DNA from: Streptomyces pactum
GTDB lineage: Bacteria; Actinomycetota; Actinomycetes; Streptomycetales; Streptomycetaceae
Assembly: GCF_002005225.1 (NCBI RefSeq)
Contig: NZ_CP019724.1
Coordinates: forward strand, 4,791,501-4,855,500
Direction: 5' to 3'
Length of the DNA stretch: 64,000 nucleotides
Of the stretch, positions 1-9,700 are shown piece by piece. The translations under genes were made by a program, and so were the position numbers. Under the pieces are notes generated by a model. The model did no database searches, had not been told where the DNA came from, and worked only from the letters and a program-made list of their open reading frames with translations. The stretch's first letter is position 1, and each line of letters opens with the position of its first letter.

Positions 1-3000
1 CAAGCGGTTCAGGGCCGTGGAGACGGAGGCCGCCGCGTGCGCGGCGAGGGCGCCGGTGGCGGAGTGGCGCCCGGAGTGTCGCCCGAAGAGGCGCTGGACG
101 GTGGGCGCGGACGTGGTGTCGGCGTCCGCCGCCGGCGGCGCCGCCGGTGCGCTGACGGGGTGCGGCGGGCCGGGCGGTGTCGGCGTGGGCGGCGTGAGGG
201 GGGACACGGGGAGCGGGGCCCCGGCGGCGGTGGCGCCCGGGGACGCGGGCCGGCGCAGCGGTACGGCCTTGGCGGGCGTGGTCCGCCTCGAGCGCTGGAC
301 GGGGGGAGCGGGCTGGAGCGGGGCGGGCGCGGGGCCGGTCGGGGCGGACGCGGGACCGGTCGGGGCGGACGCGGGACCGGGCGGGGCCGCGGGCACGCCC
401 ATCGCGTCCCGCCCCGCCGTACCGGTGGCCGTGGTGCGGTGCGGGGGCGGCGGGGGTGACACCGGTACCGCCTCGGTGGGGGGCACGGGTGTCGCGGAGG
501 CGGTGCCCGGGGCGATGGCCCGCTGGACCGGTGGGAGCGTACGGCCGAGGGCGCGGGGGGCGGCGGAGGCCGGTGCGGTGAGCGACGTGGTGTCGGCCGG
601 CGGTGTGCGGAAGGGAGCGCCGAGGGGAGAGCGGCGCGGGGCCGGCGCGGGTGCGGACGGTGCCGGGCCGGGGGCCGGGCGCGCGTGCGGGGCGGCGGCG
701 GGTTCCGTGTGCGGGCGTACGACGGTGGCGGGCCTGGACGCCATGGGGGCGCCGAGACCCGGACGCGGCGCCCTGGCGGTGCGCTGCACCGGGTGTGCGT
801 GCGCGGGGTCGGCCGACTTCTCGGTCCCCGGGCGGGCGAGGGGCACGGCGGCCGGCCCGGTGTTCCCCGGAAGCGACCGCTGGACGGGGGGCGGCGCGGA
901 GCCGGCGGGGGCGTCGCGGTGGGCGGCGTCGGTCGGTTCGGCGGCGGGTGCGACCGGTGCCGGGGCGGGCCGTTCCGTTGCGCGCTGGACCGGGGGCGGC
1001 GCCGTGCGCGGGCTCGCGGCGGAGGTGCCGGTGGGCGAGTGGGGGGCGCTGCCGGGGGGCGCGGGGGCGTGGTGAGCGCCGCGGGTCGGGGCGGCCCGCG
1101 GAGGCGGTGCGGCCTGCGATGTCTGAGTGGTTCGGGGTGTTTTCGAGGGGCCGGGGTTTGCCGCTCGCCGTTGGACGGAGGGCTGTACGCCGGTCGGACC
1201 GGCGGGACGGCTGGGGGCGACGGGAGGGGACGAGGGCCGCTGCGCCGCCTCCGCGCCGCCGGCTCCGGGGGCGCTGGTGACTCCGGGGGCGCCCGCGCCG
1301 CTTCCCCCGCCCGCAGGGCCGCCTGATGCCGGGTCGGTTCCGGCCGGCCGGGACGCGGTGGGTGTGCCTGCGCCGCTGCCGGGGGCGGGCCGGGCCGCGG
1401 CTCGCTGTACCGGTGGGGGCGTGGAGGCGGACTGGGCCGGCGGGCTGGTCCGGGGGGCGTTGCCGTGGGGCGCCCGGGCGTCGCCGCCGGGTGCCGTGTC
1501 GCCGCGACCGGCGTCGCGCTTCCCGGGGCCCGCGGCGGAGCGGTCGGGCGAAGGGACCGCTCGCTGGACCGGGGTGGCGGCGGTGCGGCCGGGGGCGGCC
1601 GGTGTGCCGGCGGCGGTGGCGGAGGGGCGGTTGAGCGGCGGCATGGTCCGCTGCGGCGGGGCGCCGGCCGTCGCGCCACCCCCGGTCGATGGCGTCGGCC
1701 GGTCGGTGGGCGGGGTGGCTCCTGACGGAGACGGAGGCGCGGATGGCGGCGCCGATGCCGATGCCGACGCCGATGCCGACGATGGCCGTGACGATGCCGC
1801 AGGTGTACGGCCGGTGTGCGAGGCGCCGGTGCCGGTGGCGGGCGTGCCGGTGGTGGGACGAGCCGCCGCTCGCTGGACCGGGAGGCCGCTGGACGCGCCG
1901 TCGGCTGCGGTGGACGACCGGCCGGTGGTGGGGGTGGTGCCGGGTGCGGGGGTGTTGCGGGGGGTGTTGGTGGTGGTGCCGGTTGTCGCTCGTTGTACGG
2001 GGGTGCGCTGTGCCGGAGGTTGGCCGGTCGTGCCGGTCGGTGTGGAGCCGGGCTGCGGTACGGGTCGCTGTACCGGTGTGCCGGTCGCCGTGTCGGCGCC
2101 GGGTGCGGGCGTTGCCCGGTTGCCGGTCGGGGCGGCGCCGGGCCGGGGAGCGGTGCGGGCGGACGCGGCGGGGCCGGACCGCGGTACGGCGCGCTGTGCC
2201 GGTGCGCCCTGGGCGTCCGGTGAGGTGGTCCGGCGGCCACCCGTGGCATCGGCCCCGCGGGCGGAGCCGGTACGGATGGCCGGGCGGGAGCGCGGCACCG
2301 CGCGTTGTACGGGGGCACCGGCTGCCGTGCCGTCGCCTGAGGCCGAGGGTGCGGATGCCGGGGCGGTGGGCCGGGCGGCGGTCGTCGGGGTGGGGCCGGG
2401 GCGTGTTGTCGCGCGTTGTACGGGGGTGCCTGCTGCCGCGCCGCCGCCGTCGGTGGTGGCGGGGGCGGGTGCCGTACGGCCGCCGGAAGCGGTCGGGGCG
2501 GAGCCGGGGCGGAGCGCGGCGCGCTGCACCGGAAGGCCGGCCGTGGTGTCGCCCCCGGACGTGGTCGCCGCCGTGATGCCGCCCCCGGACGTGGTCGCCG
2601 CCGTGGTGTCGGTGCTGGTCGGCGGGGGCTGGTGAGGGGGCACCGCCCGTTGCACCGGAGCACCGGTGGTCGTGGTGCCGGCCGGTGCCGTGGACGGGGC
2701 GGCCCCGGCGCCGGACGGGCGTGCCGGGGAGGCGGCCGGGCCCGGGGCCGCGCCGGGTTCCGCTCGGTCACCGTCCGGGGACGACGGTGCCGTCCCCGAG
2801 GAGCCCGGCAGGCCGTTCGCGGCCCGGCGGGTCGCGGGCAGGGACCGGCGCTGCACGGCCGCCGAGCCGGACGGGGCCTTGGTCAGCGGGGGCCGCGGGC
2901 GGGGCGCGGCGGCCGGCACCGGTGCCACGCGGACTCCGCGCGGGGCCTGGGGCGGAGCGCTCACCGGTGCCGCGGGCGACGCCGGCCCGGCGGAGCGCGC

Positions 3001-3657
3001 CCGCTGGACCGGCGCGGCCGGTGACGTGGACGCGGCGCCGGGCACCGTCGCGGGGGAGGCGGCCGGTCCGGCCCCCGTGCCGCTCGCGGGAGCCGCGGGC
3101 GCGGACGACGGCTCCGTGGCCGCCGGTATCGCCCGCAGGGGCGCGACCGGCATCCGCTGCACCGGAGCCGCGGCGGCCGGTGAGGCCGACGGCGGCGACT
3201 GCCCGGAACGCCCGGACCCCGCCACCGGCGGTGCCGACTCGCCGAACGCGCCCGACAGCATGCTGCTGCCCGCCGCCGGGTTCAGTACCGCGGGGGACGG
3301 CGCCCCCGTGAACGACGGGTTCTGCCACGTCGGCAGCCGGCCGCCGAACCCGGCGTCCGCGACTCCCGTACGCGTGTCGCCCGTCGCCCGCTGGATCGGC
3401 GGCAGGCCCGTCCAGGCGGCGACGGCCACGGGCGCGGAGCCGGTCGCAGGCGACGCGCTCACGCCCTGGCCACTCGCGCCCGGGCCACTCACACTTCGGC
3501 CACTCGCGCCCCGGCCGCCCGTGCCCGGGTCGCCCGTGCCCGGGTCGCCCGCCTCGGCGGCCCGGGCACCGGGTGTGGGCGCGGGCTCGCCGGTGCCGTC
3601 CCGTGGCCCGTCCCGGAGCCCGTCACGACGGCCTCGCAGCCGGTCCAGGAATCCCAC
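1..3657 (-). CDS. Pro/Ala-rich multi-PVQR protein of the CIS operon (3' end outside window)
   Basis: A minus-strand frame starts at GTG 3657, with GGAGGG about 6 nt upstream and 3 nt after the preceding stop. It stays open to the window edge, so at least 1,219 residues are visible and the C terminus is missing. A short basic N terminus (VGFLDRLRGRRDG) leads into Pro/Ala/Gly/Ser low complexity. About 23 motifs of the form (P/A/T/S)-(V/I/A/P)-Q-R, mostly PVQR, all lie in this one frame (first codon at 3399, 3165, 3012, 2859, 2658, 2532, 2424, 2313, 2076, 2001, 1881, 1572, 1413, 993, 888, 792, 531, 303 and others). They are usually 30-80 residues apart. I recognise no catalytic domain. Position and overlap-style spacing make it the fifth gene of the sheath/tube operon. 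Long frames on the plus strand and in other minus frames are GC-driven shadows that would scramble the motif. A scaffold, tape-measure-like or cargo role is inference only. Confidence 0.75.
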   Translation of the reverse strand, partial: MGFLDRLRGRRDGLRDGPRDGTGEPAPTPGARAAEAGDPGTGDPGTGGRGASGRSVSGPGASGQGVSASPATGSAPVAVAAWTGLPPIQRATGDTRTGVADAGFGGRLPTWQNPSFTGAPSPAVLNPAAGSSMLSGAFGESAPPVAGSGRSGQSPPSASPAAAAPVQRMPVAPLRAIPAATEPSSAPAAPASGTGAGPAASPATVPGAASTSPAAPVQRARSAGPASPAAPVSAPPQAPRGVRVAPVPAAAPRPRPPLTKAPSGSAAVQRRSLPATRRAANGLPGSSGTAPSSPDGDRAEPGAAPGPAASPARPSGAGAAPSTAPAGTTTTGAPVQRAVPPHQPPPTSTDTTAATTSGGGITAATTSGGDTTAGLPVQRAALRPGSAPTASGGRTAPAPATTDGGGAAAGTPVQRATTRPGPTPTTAARPTAPASAPSASGDGTAAGAPVQRAVPRSRPAIRTGSARGADATGGRRTTSPDAQGAPAQRAVPRSGPAASARTAPRPGAAPTGNRATPAPGADTATGTPVQRPVPQPGSTPTGTTGQPPAQRTPVQRATTGTTTNTPRNTPAPGTTPTTGRSSTAADGASSGLPVQRAAARPTTGTPATGTGASHTGRTPAASSRPSSASASASASAPPSAPPSPSGATPPTDRPTPSTGGGATAGAPPQRTMPPLNRPSATAAGTPAAPGRTAATPVQRAVPSPDRSAAGPGKRDAGRGDTAPGGDARAPHGNAPRTSPPAQSASTPPPVQRAAARPAPGSGAGTPTASRPAGTDPASGGPAGGGSGAGAPGVTSAPGAGGAEAAQRPSSPPVAPSRPAGPTGVQPSVQRRAANPGPSKTPRTTQTSQAAPPPRAAPTRGAHHAPAPPGSAPHSPTGTSAASPRTAPPPVQRATERPAPAPVAPAAEPTDAAHRDAPAGSAPPPVQRSLPGNTGPAAVPLARPGTEKSADPAHAHPVQRTARAPRPGLGAPMASRPATVVRPHTEPAAAPHARPAPGPAPSAPAPAPRRSPLGAPFRTPPADTTSLTAPASAAPRALGRTLPPVQRAIAPGTASATPVPPTEAVPVSPPPPPHRTTATGTAGRDAMGVPAAPPGPASAPTGPASAPTGPAPAPLQPAPPVQRSRRTTPAKAVPLRRPASPGATAAGAPLPVSPLTPPTPTPPGPPHPVSAPAAPPAADADTTSAPTVQRLFGRHSGRHSATGALAAHAAASVSTALNRL

Positions 3658-3660
3658 CGA

Positions 3661-3819
3661 TCAGCCCTCCGCCGCGCCACGCGTCACGAGGGACGCGATC
3701 TGGTCCGTGTACCGGCGGCGGTCCTGGTGCTCCAGGTCCAGGATCGCCTCCAGACTCCAGTGGAAGTGGTAGGCGACGTACGCGATCTCCTCGTGCAGCC
3801 GGTCGGTCGCGTACGTCAC
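3661..3819 (-). CDS. Small DUF6760-type CIS accessory protein
   Basis: This 52-residue protein starts at GTG 3819, sharing a 4-nt GTGA overlap with the stop of the upstream gene, which indicates translational coupling. The sequence has the look of the short helical proteins found beside tube and sheath genes in actinobacterial CIS loci (HEEIAYVAYHFHWS, then LDLEHQDRRRY). Tryptophan, histidine and tyrosine are enriched in the first half. In phage-like systems, small proteins at this position are often assembly helpers, but no function can be read from the sequence. Its stop lies 3 nt before the start of the PVQR protein. The DUF6760 assignment is from memory of the family. Confidence 0.75.
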   Translation of the reverse strand: MTYATDRLHEEIAYVAYHFHWSLEAILDLEHQDRRRYTDQIASLVTRGAAEG

Positions 3820-4319
3820 GATTCCCCCAGGCGGCTCCCGCCGAGCTCCACCTCGAACGGCTCCGTGCAGTGCGGGCACTGAACGGCCGCGCGGGTGTGG
3901 CCCTCCGCGTTGATCTGGCGGTAGAAGTCCTGGAGGAACGCCAGGTCGGAGGCGAACATGTTCTCCACGATCCCGTCGTGCACCATCGGCAGCGTGCCCA
4001 GCCGGGTGATGACCCGGCCGAGCAGCACCACCGACAGGTACGCCGGGTTCTCCTGCACCCGCACGTCGCGCAGCGGGATCAGTTCGTCCCGTGCCGTCGA
4101 CAGCCGCATCACACCGTCCCGGTGCACCGTGCCCGAGTCGTCGACGTAGCCGCGCGGCAGCTCGAAGGGGAACTCGGTGCGTAGCTGCTGGCGCGGTGCC
4201 TCGGCCGGTGTCTCCGTGGGTGCGACGGCGGGAGCCGAACGGGGGAAGTCCGCTCCCGCCGCCGCGGTCTGGGGGTCGTCGGGGGCCGCCGCGGGCGCCC
4301 CGGCAGCCGCACGCCGCAT
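3816..4319 (-). CDS. Phage tail assembly-like CIS protein with CPHC motif
   Basis: This 167-residue protein starts at ATG 4319, which overlaps the tube stop codon by one base (TAATG). The first ~45 residues are Ala/Pro-rich and probably disordered. The folded part begins near TEFPFELPRGYVD and contains a stretch typical of proteins encoded after the tube in eCIS/T4-like loci (LSTARDELIPLRD, then ENPAYLSVVLLGRVITRLG). The C terminus carries QCPHCTEPF, half of a possible zinc-binding site. Context suggests a role in tail or baseplate assembly. I cannot assign a specific Afp/PVC equivalent. It ends in a GTGA overlap with the next gene. Confidence 0.7.
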   Translation of the reverse strand: MRRAAAGAPAAAPDDPQTAAAGADFPRSAPAVAPTETPAEAPRQQLRTEFPFELPRGYVDDSGTVHRDGVMRLSTARDELIPLRDVRVQENPAYLSVVLLGRVITRLGTLPMVHDGIVENMFASDLAFLQDFYRQINAEGHTRAAVQCPHCTEPFEVELGGSRLGES

Positions 4320-4765
4320 TATTCGATGACCAGTTCTTCGAACACGATGGTGACCGTCTCGGTCAGCGCGGAGGTGTCGCCCGCCTTGACCGCGCTCGCG
4401 TCGATCTTGCTGCACCAGGCGTTGCGCAGGTTGTACCGCTTCACCGGGGTGTCCTCGGAGTCCATCAGGATGATCGAGGCGTTCTTACGCGCCGTGGACA
4501 TCCGGCCGTTCATGGAGTCGTTGATCCACTGGGTGAACGACGACGACTGGGTCATGCCCCGCACGACGGTGCACTGCCCGTCCTTCTTGTTGCCCGGGAG
4601 CACGGCCGTCTCGTGCTTGCCGGTGGTGCTGTTGTTCTGCGGGTACTTGATGACGTCCTGCTCGAGGGTGAGGCCGTTGACCTCGGCGAGGTACTCGACC
4701 ATCACCCCGTCGATCTGGAGCCCGAAGTTGTTCGCTGTGAGGGAGTCACCCGGCATCAGAGCCAT
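4319..4765 (-). CDS. CIS inner tube protein (phage T4 gp19-like)
   Basis: A 148-residue protein of the Hcp/gp19 tube superfamily, expected to stack as hexameric rings inside the sheath and form the needle. The sequence fits the family in length and pattern: an N-terminal strand FGLQIDGVMVEYLAEVNGL, the central GMTQSSSFTQWINDSMNGR segment, and a closing TVTIVFEELVIE strand. ATG 4765 is preceded by AGAAGGA about 9 nt upstream. The gene lies 77 nt after the sheath stop and is coupled to the next gene by a one-base overlap. Work on Streptomyces CIS places these particles free in the cytoplasm. No signal peptide or membrane segment is present, consistent with that. Confidence 0.9.
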   Translation of the reverse strand: MALMPGDSLTANNFGLQIDGVMVEYLAEVNGLTLEQDVIKYPQNNSTTGKHETAVLPGNKKDGQCTVVRGMTQSSSFTQWINDSMNGRMSTARKNASIILMDSEDTPVKRYNLRNAWCSKIDASAVKAGDTSALTETVTIVFEELVIE

Positions 4766-4842
4766 GTGTTCGCTGTCCTTCTAAGGATCTGTGAGAGGAG
4801 GGAGGGGGCGGCGGGAGCCCGGAGCGGCGCAGGACGCGTGTC

Positions 4843-6444
4843 CTACTCCTCCAGTTCCCCGCTGCCGCTGGAGAACTGGGCCAGCCGGAAGATCACGAAC
4901 TCGGCGGGCTTGACCGGCGCGATGCCGATCTCGCAGATGACCCGGCCGAGGTCGACCGACTCCGGCGGGTTGGTCTCCTCGTCGCACTTGACGTAGTAGG
5001 CCTCCGCCGGGCTCTGGCCGAAGAGGGCGCCGCTGCGCCACTCGTTGACCAGGAACGCCGAGACGTTGCGGCGGATGCGGGCCCAGAGGTTGTGGTCGTT
5101 CGGCTCGAACACCACCCACTGGGTGCCGATCAGGATCGACTCCTCCAGGTAGTTGAAGTACCGGCGGATGTTCAGGTAGCGCCACGCCGGGTCGGAGGAG
5201 AGGGTGCGGGCACCCCACACGCGGATGCCGCGGCCGGGGAAGGCGCGGATGCAGTTGACGCCGATCGGGTTGAGCAGGTCCTGCTCACCGCGCGTGATCT
5301 GGATCTCCAGGTCGACGGCACCGCGGACGACCTCGTTCGCGGGAGCCTTGTGCACGCCGCGCTCGGTGTCGTTGCGGGCCCAGATGCCGGCGACGTGGCC
5401 GCTCGGCGGGATCAGGCGGGACTGGCCGGAGGCCGGGTCGAACGACTTGATCCAGGGGTAGTACAGGGCCGCGTACTTGGAGTCGTAGCCGGCCGTCTCC
5501 TGGCGCCAGACCCGTATCTGACGGGCGTTCTGGCCGGGCGGCGGGTCGATGATGGCGACGCGGTCGCCCATCAGCTCGCAGTGCGCGATGAGGCCGAGCT
5601 GGACGGCCTTGACGGCCTCCAGGTCGATCGCGCCGCGCTGGTAGGCGGCCATCAGGTCGGGCACCGCGACCATGGAGATCTCGTCGATGGCCTCCAGGCC
5701 GCCGAAGCCCGTGCGGTCCGCGGAGTCGCCGAGGTACTGGGCCGGGCCGGGGTCCGGGCTGCCGGCCTTCTCGACCGGGGCGGCGGGGGCGGCGGCGGGC
5801 GGCGCCGGCAGCGTCAGGGTCTGGTTCTCCGGGCGGGCGAGCTGCGCGGCGGGCGCGGCCTCCGTCACGGTGATGAGCTTGGAGCGCTCCTTCACCTGGG
5901 TGACGACGTAGGAGCGGTTGCCCTTCTTGGCGCTCACGTCGAACGTCTCGACCGGCTTGTCGCCGTCCTTGACGATCAGCTTGAAGCGCTCGGCGGGACC
6001 CTCGCCCTCGGGGTCGGCGACCTCGACGGTCAGCGGGCCCTGCTGCCCGGCGGCGTTGGCCGTCACGGCGAACGTGCCGAGCTGCTTCGGCTCGGCGGCC
6101 GGCAGCGCGGCCGGGGCGGCGGCACCCGTCACCGCGGCGGGAGCGGAGGCCCCGTTCGAACCGGCGGCGGCGTCGTCGGCGGAGCCGCCGACGCGGACGA
6201 CGTACGCGGCGCTGCCGCCGTTGTTGAAGAACCCGTAGACGGAGTGCGCGAGGTAGTACCCGTCGGTGAAGTCACCGAAGGCCGCGACGTACTGCGTCCA
6301 GTTGGTCACCAGCGTGGGCTCGTTCAGCGGGCCGGTCGGCGCGAGACCGACGAAGGCCGCCACCGAGGTGCCCACCCCCTCGATCGGGCGCGAGCCGCTG
6401 GCCACCTCCTCGACGTAGACGCCGGGCGACAGGTAGGACGGCAT
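4843..6444 (-). CDS. CIS contractile tail sheath protein
   Basis: A 533-residue tail sheath protein. It begins with the classic sheath N terminus (PSYLSPGVYVEEVASGSRPI, then GVGTSVAAFVGLAPTGPLNEP). It continues to a C-terminal domain with FPGRGIRVWGARTLSSDP, NIRRYFNYLEESI and EPNDHNLWARIRRNVSAFL, which in this family form the inter-subunit strand mesh. Between them (roughly residues 100-240) is an Ala/Pro/Glu-rich, variable insertion, probably the surface-exposed domain seen in many eCIS sheaths. ATG 6444 has GAGGAGAG upstream. It is the first visible gene of the minus-strand structural operon and is divergent from the giant protein at 6787. Sheath contraction drives the tube forward. Confidence 0.93.
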   Translation of the reverse strand: MPSYLSPGVYVEEVASGSRPIEGVGTSVAAFVGLAPTGPLNEPTLVTNWTQYVAAFGDFTDGYYLAHSVYGFFNNGGSAAYVVRVGGSADDAAAGSNGASAPAAVTGAAAPAALPAAEPKQLGTFAVTANAAGQQGPLTVEVADPEGEGPAERFKLIVKDGDKPVETFDVSAKKGNRSYVVTQVKERSKLITVTEAAPAAQLARPENQTLTLPAPPAAAPAAPVEKAGSPDPGPAQYLGDSADRTGFGGLEAIDEISMVAVPDLMAAYQRGAIDLEAVKAVQLGLIAHCELMGDRVAIIDPPPGQNARQIRVWRQETAGYDSKYAALYYPWIKSFDPASGQSRLIPPSGHVAGIWARNDTERGVHKAPANEVVRGAVDLEIQITRGEQDLLNPIGVNCIRAFPGRGIRVWGARTLSSDPAWRYLNIRRYFNYLEESILIGTQWVVFEPNDHNLWARIRRNVSAFLVNEWRSGALFGQSPAEAYYVKCDEETNPPESVDLGRVICEIGIAPVKPAEFVIFRLAQFSSGSGELEE

Positions 6445-6786
6445 GCTCTGCTCTCCTCGGGGTACGAGACAGGACGCCCCTCACCCTCGCGCGCGCGTTG
6501 CTCCCCCCGAAACGTCCCGGGGGGCCGGAGCGGGGGCACGGACCCTGCCCCCGGCTGTGCCCGTTGGGGCAGCGGAGGGCGGCCGGCCCCTGATGGGAGG
6601 CCCGACACCGCGCCCACGCGGGCCTGTTGCGGAAGACCTCGTTCGATCTTCACCCTGTGGCCGGGTCCCGTTCATGCGTTAGCCTCCCGGCCTGGCCGGG
6701 CTCCGCACCACGCCGGGCCGGCTCCGGTTCCCGGCGGCCGGCGACGAGGAGGGCGGGGCCGACACATCGTCGGGCAGGGGCGTGCG
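6445..6786. promoter_or_regulatory. Divergent promoter region between the sheath operon and giant protein A
   Basis: This 342-nt gene-free stretch separates two divergent start codons, so it must hold promoters for both the structural operon and the plus-strand accessory genes. I see no convincing paired -35/-10 sites or long palindrome. A lone TAGCCT at 6680-6685 could be a weak -10 for the plus strand. The base composition is slightly less G+C-rich around 6630-6680 than in the flanks. Confidence 0.5.
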
Positions 6787-9700
6787 ATGCGGGGACGACA
6801 GGACAAGCCCGGCCCGGACGGCGGCGGGACGGGCCGCGCGGCGGCGGTGCCCCCGCCGGTCAGGTCCGCGTCCGACGGCGTCAGGTCCGCCGGTGCCGGG
6901 TTCGCCGGCGTCGCGGCGGCCGGTGCGCGGGAGCCGGCGGGCGGTGTCCCGCTCGCCACGGCGGCGGCCGGATCCGCGGCCGCGCTCGGCCCACGCGAAC
7001 TGCTGGCCATGCAGGGCGCCGCCGGGAACAGCGCCGCCTCCCGCGTCCTCGGCAACCGCCCCGCCCCGCCGCCGGACGGCTCCGGACCGCCCGTGGTGGC
7101 GCGGACGCCACTGGCGCCGATCGTCGAGGAGGAGAGCGGGAGCAGGGGCGACAGCGGGAGCGCCAGGGAACCGGCGGACCGGGTGTCCGCCCCGGCCCCG
7201 AAGCGGCGCGGTCCGGCCCGAAGCGCCCGGCGGAACCCGCCCGTGGCCGGCCGGCGGGCGGGACCCGACGCGACGAGGCCGGGCAAGGCCATGCAGCACC
7301 CGCCGCTGGTGCTGCCGCCGTATCTGCGGGACATGACGTCCGCGGGGCTCTCCACCGCCTCGGGGCTGACCGGACACGAGGCGGTGGGACGCGCCGTGGC
7401 CGCGATCGAGGGCGCTGCGGACGCCGACGTGGCCACGGTGGGGCGGGAGTTGGCGGGGCGGCCGGAGACCTTCTACGGCCACGGCCGGGTCTTCTCCGTG
7501 CGCGGGAGCGGCGGCGCGTACGACGTCACGGTGTCCGTCCGCCCAAACCCGGGCCGCCCCGGGCCCGAGCCCTCGATGTACGAGAACCCCGAAGCCGCCT
7601 CGCCCGTCCTGCCGGACGACCTGGCGCGGGGCGCGGCGGCCGCCCAGGACGGCACGACCAAGGTGGACCAGCAGCACTCCTCGGCCGCCACCGTGGTGAC
7701 CGACGCCACCCGCTCGCGGCAGGCCGGCCTCACCGGCGGCGGTACGGTCCTGGTCCCGACGCCCGCGCCCGCCGTGTGGGCCGGCGCGCAGCTCGCGGCC
7801 GGTCTCGCGCTGCGCAGCGACCACGACGTGCACAGCACCAGAACGGTGTCCGAGCCGCGCGTCCTGCGCAGTTCGGGCGGCACGGTCCGGGCGCTGCGGC
7901 ACGTGCGCTACACCGTGCGGATCAGACCGCAGGGCCCCTACGGCACCGAGCGGGTGGCGTCGGCCGACGGCACCCTCACCATGCGCGTGCCGCACGAGCA
8001 CCTCGTGCCGCGCGGCACGGTGCGGCCCGACCCGGGCCCCGCGCTCACCGGGGAGCAGCAGAAGGACGTACGGCAGGCCACGTCGCTGGCGGTCGTCGGA
8101 GTCGAGACCCCGGGCGCCCCGCACGGTGGTGGCGGGGGCCTGTTCGACGCGGTGAACTCCGTACTGCACCCCCAGGCGGCCGCCCCGGGATCGGCCGACC
8201 GCACCCGGCTCTACGAGGCCACCGGCGCCGCGACGATCCTCCAGGACCTGCCGCGCCTGCTGACCGGCTGGGTCGCGAGCGAGGACCTGTCGGCCGGCGC
8301 CGCCGGTGCCGAGAGCGCCTACCGGATGCGGGCCGACATCGTCTCCCTGGCCCCGGCGTGGCAGGCCGGCCAGACGCAGCTCCGCACCCACCAGCAGGCA
8401 CAGCACGGCGCGGGCGCCTCTATGGGCAAGGGCATGAGCGGGGTGGCGGGGGCCGGCCCCGCCCTGGGCCTCGGGGCTCCCGGCGCGGGCCCGGCCGTGC
8501 GCTTCAAGGGGATGCCCGCGGCGAGCTTCAGGCGGATGCGGTTCGCCTCGGCCGACCAGACGGCGGCGACCCGGCAGGGGGCCGAGGTCCGGGGGGACAA
8601 GGCGCTCTACCTGGGCCGGGTCCTGCTCACCGTCGAGGGCACCGGGCCCGCCGCGCCGCGGCACACCCGTACGCCCGGCGGCCGCTCGGTGCGGCACACC
8701 CTCGACGCCTGGATCAGCATGCGGGCCGAGGAGGCCCGCCACCTCGGGCTGCCGCTGCCGGCCGCCATGGAACCCGGCGAGCTGTACACCAAGGCGGACC
8801 GCGAGCGGCCCGACGGCACGCCCGAGACGAACGCCGACGGCACACCCCGCAAGGCCGAACGCCATCTGCCCTTCGGCGCGATGGGCTCCAGCGCCGCCCT
8901 CACCCACCTGGACACCCGGCCGCTGATCGACGTGCTGGAGCGACTGTTCGCCACCAACCCCGAACTGGCCGGCTACCTGCCGCCGTTCGGCGAGCAGGCC
9001 ACCGGGCGCGTCGCCCGCGCGGACGCCGAGGCCCAGCGGCGCAACTACCGGGAACTGGTGACCGTCCTGTCGGAGACCAACCTGCGCGCCAACAAGGACC
9101 AGTTGCTGTCCGCGGGGGTTCCCGTGCGGCTGCGCCGCAAGGCCGCGCTGCGCTCCGACGACGTACAGATCCGGGTCCGGGGGAGGATCGGCGCGCTCAC
9201 CTATCTCGGCGACACCCCGGACTGGCTGGTGCGCAGCAGTTCGGGCGTCGGGTCGAGCGGGCAGACGGGAGGCGTCACCGCCCGCAAGGCGGGCGTGCAG
9301 GGCGGCGTCCGGGCCACCCTGGTGCCCGGCGCGCTGTCGGCGCAGGTGGCGGCCGAGGCGGCGCTGGAGAGCAGCCGCAGTGCCCAGGGCGGTCCGGTGA
9401 CCCGTACCGACTCGCTGAACAGCGGTGACGTCTCGACCAGTACGTTCGGCACCAGCCTGTCGCTCGCCGTGCACGTCACCATGACCAGCCGGGAGCGCAC
9501 CGGGAAGCGGGCCGTCACCCCCGGACGTCCCGGGCGCCACCAGCCGGTGGCCGAGGTGATCGCCAGTTCGGACGACCGCACCGGCGAGGACAACCCGCTG
9601 CGCGAGCTGAGCGAACAGCGGCAGGACGTCCGGCTGAGCGCACCGACCGCGACCACCCTGGACGACGACGCCCACGAGAAGCTCACCCGGCGCCGGGGCG

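Noticed and set aside
9..2771. 920-codon minus-strand frame rich in Pro/Arg, and the plus-strand frames at 17-1075, 1127-2635 and 2666-3772
   Set aside because: They are out of frame with the operon-linked GTG 3657 frame that uniquely preserves PVQR motifs. Their Arg/Pro or Gly/Ala composition is the usual shadow of GC-rich coding DNA.
5092..6786. 5' extension of giant protein A over the sheath gene
   Set aside because: It is antisense to the well-supported sheath gene. Alignment with giant B and a ribosome-binding site favour ATG 6787.
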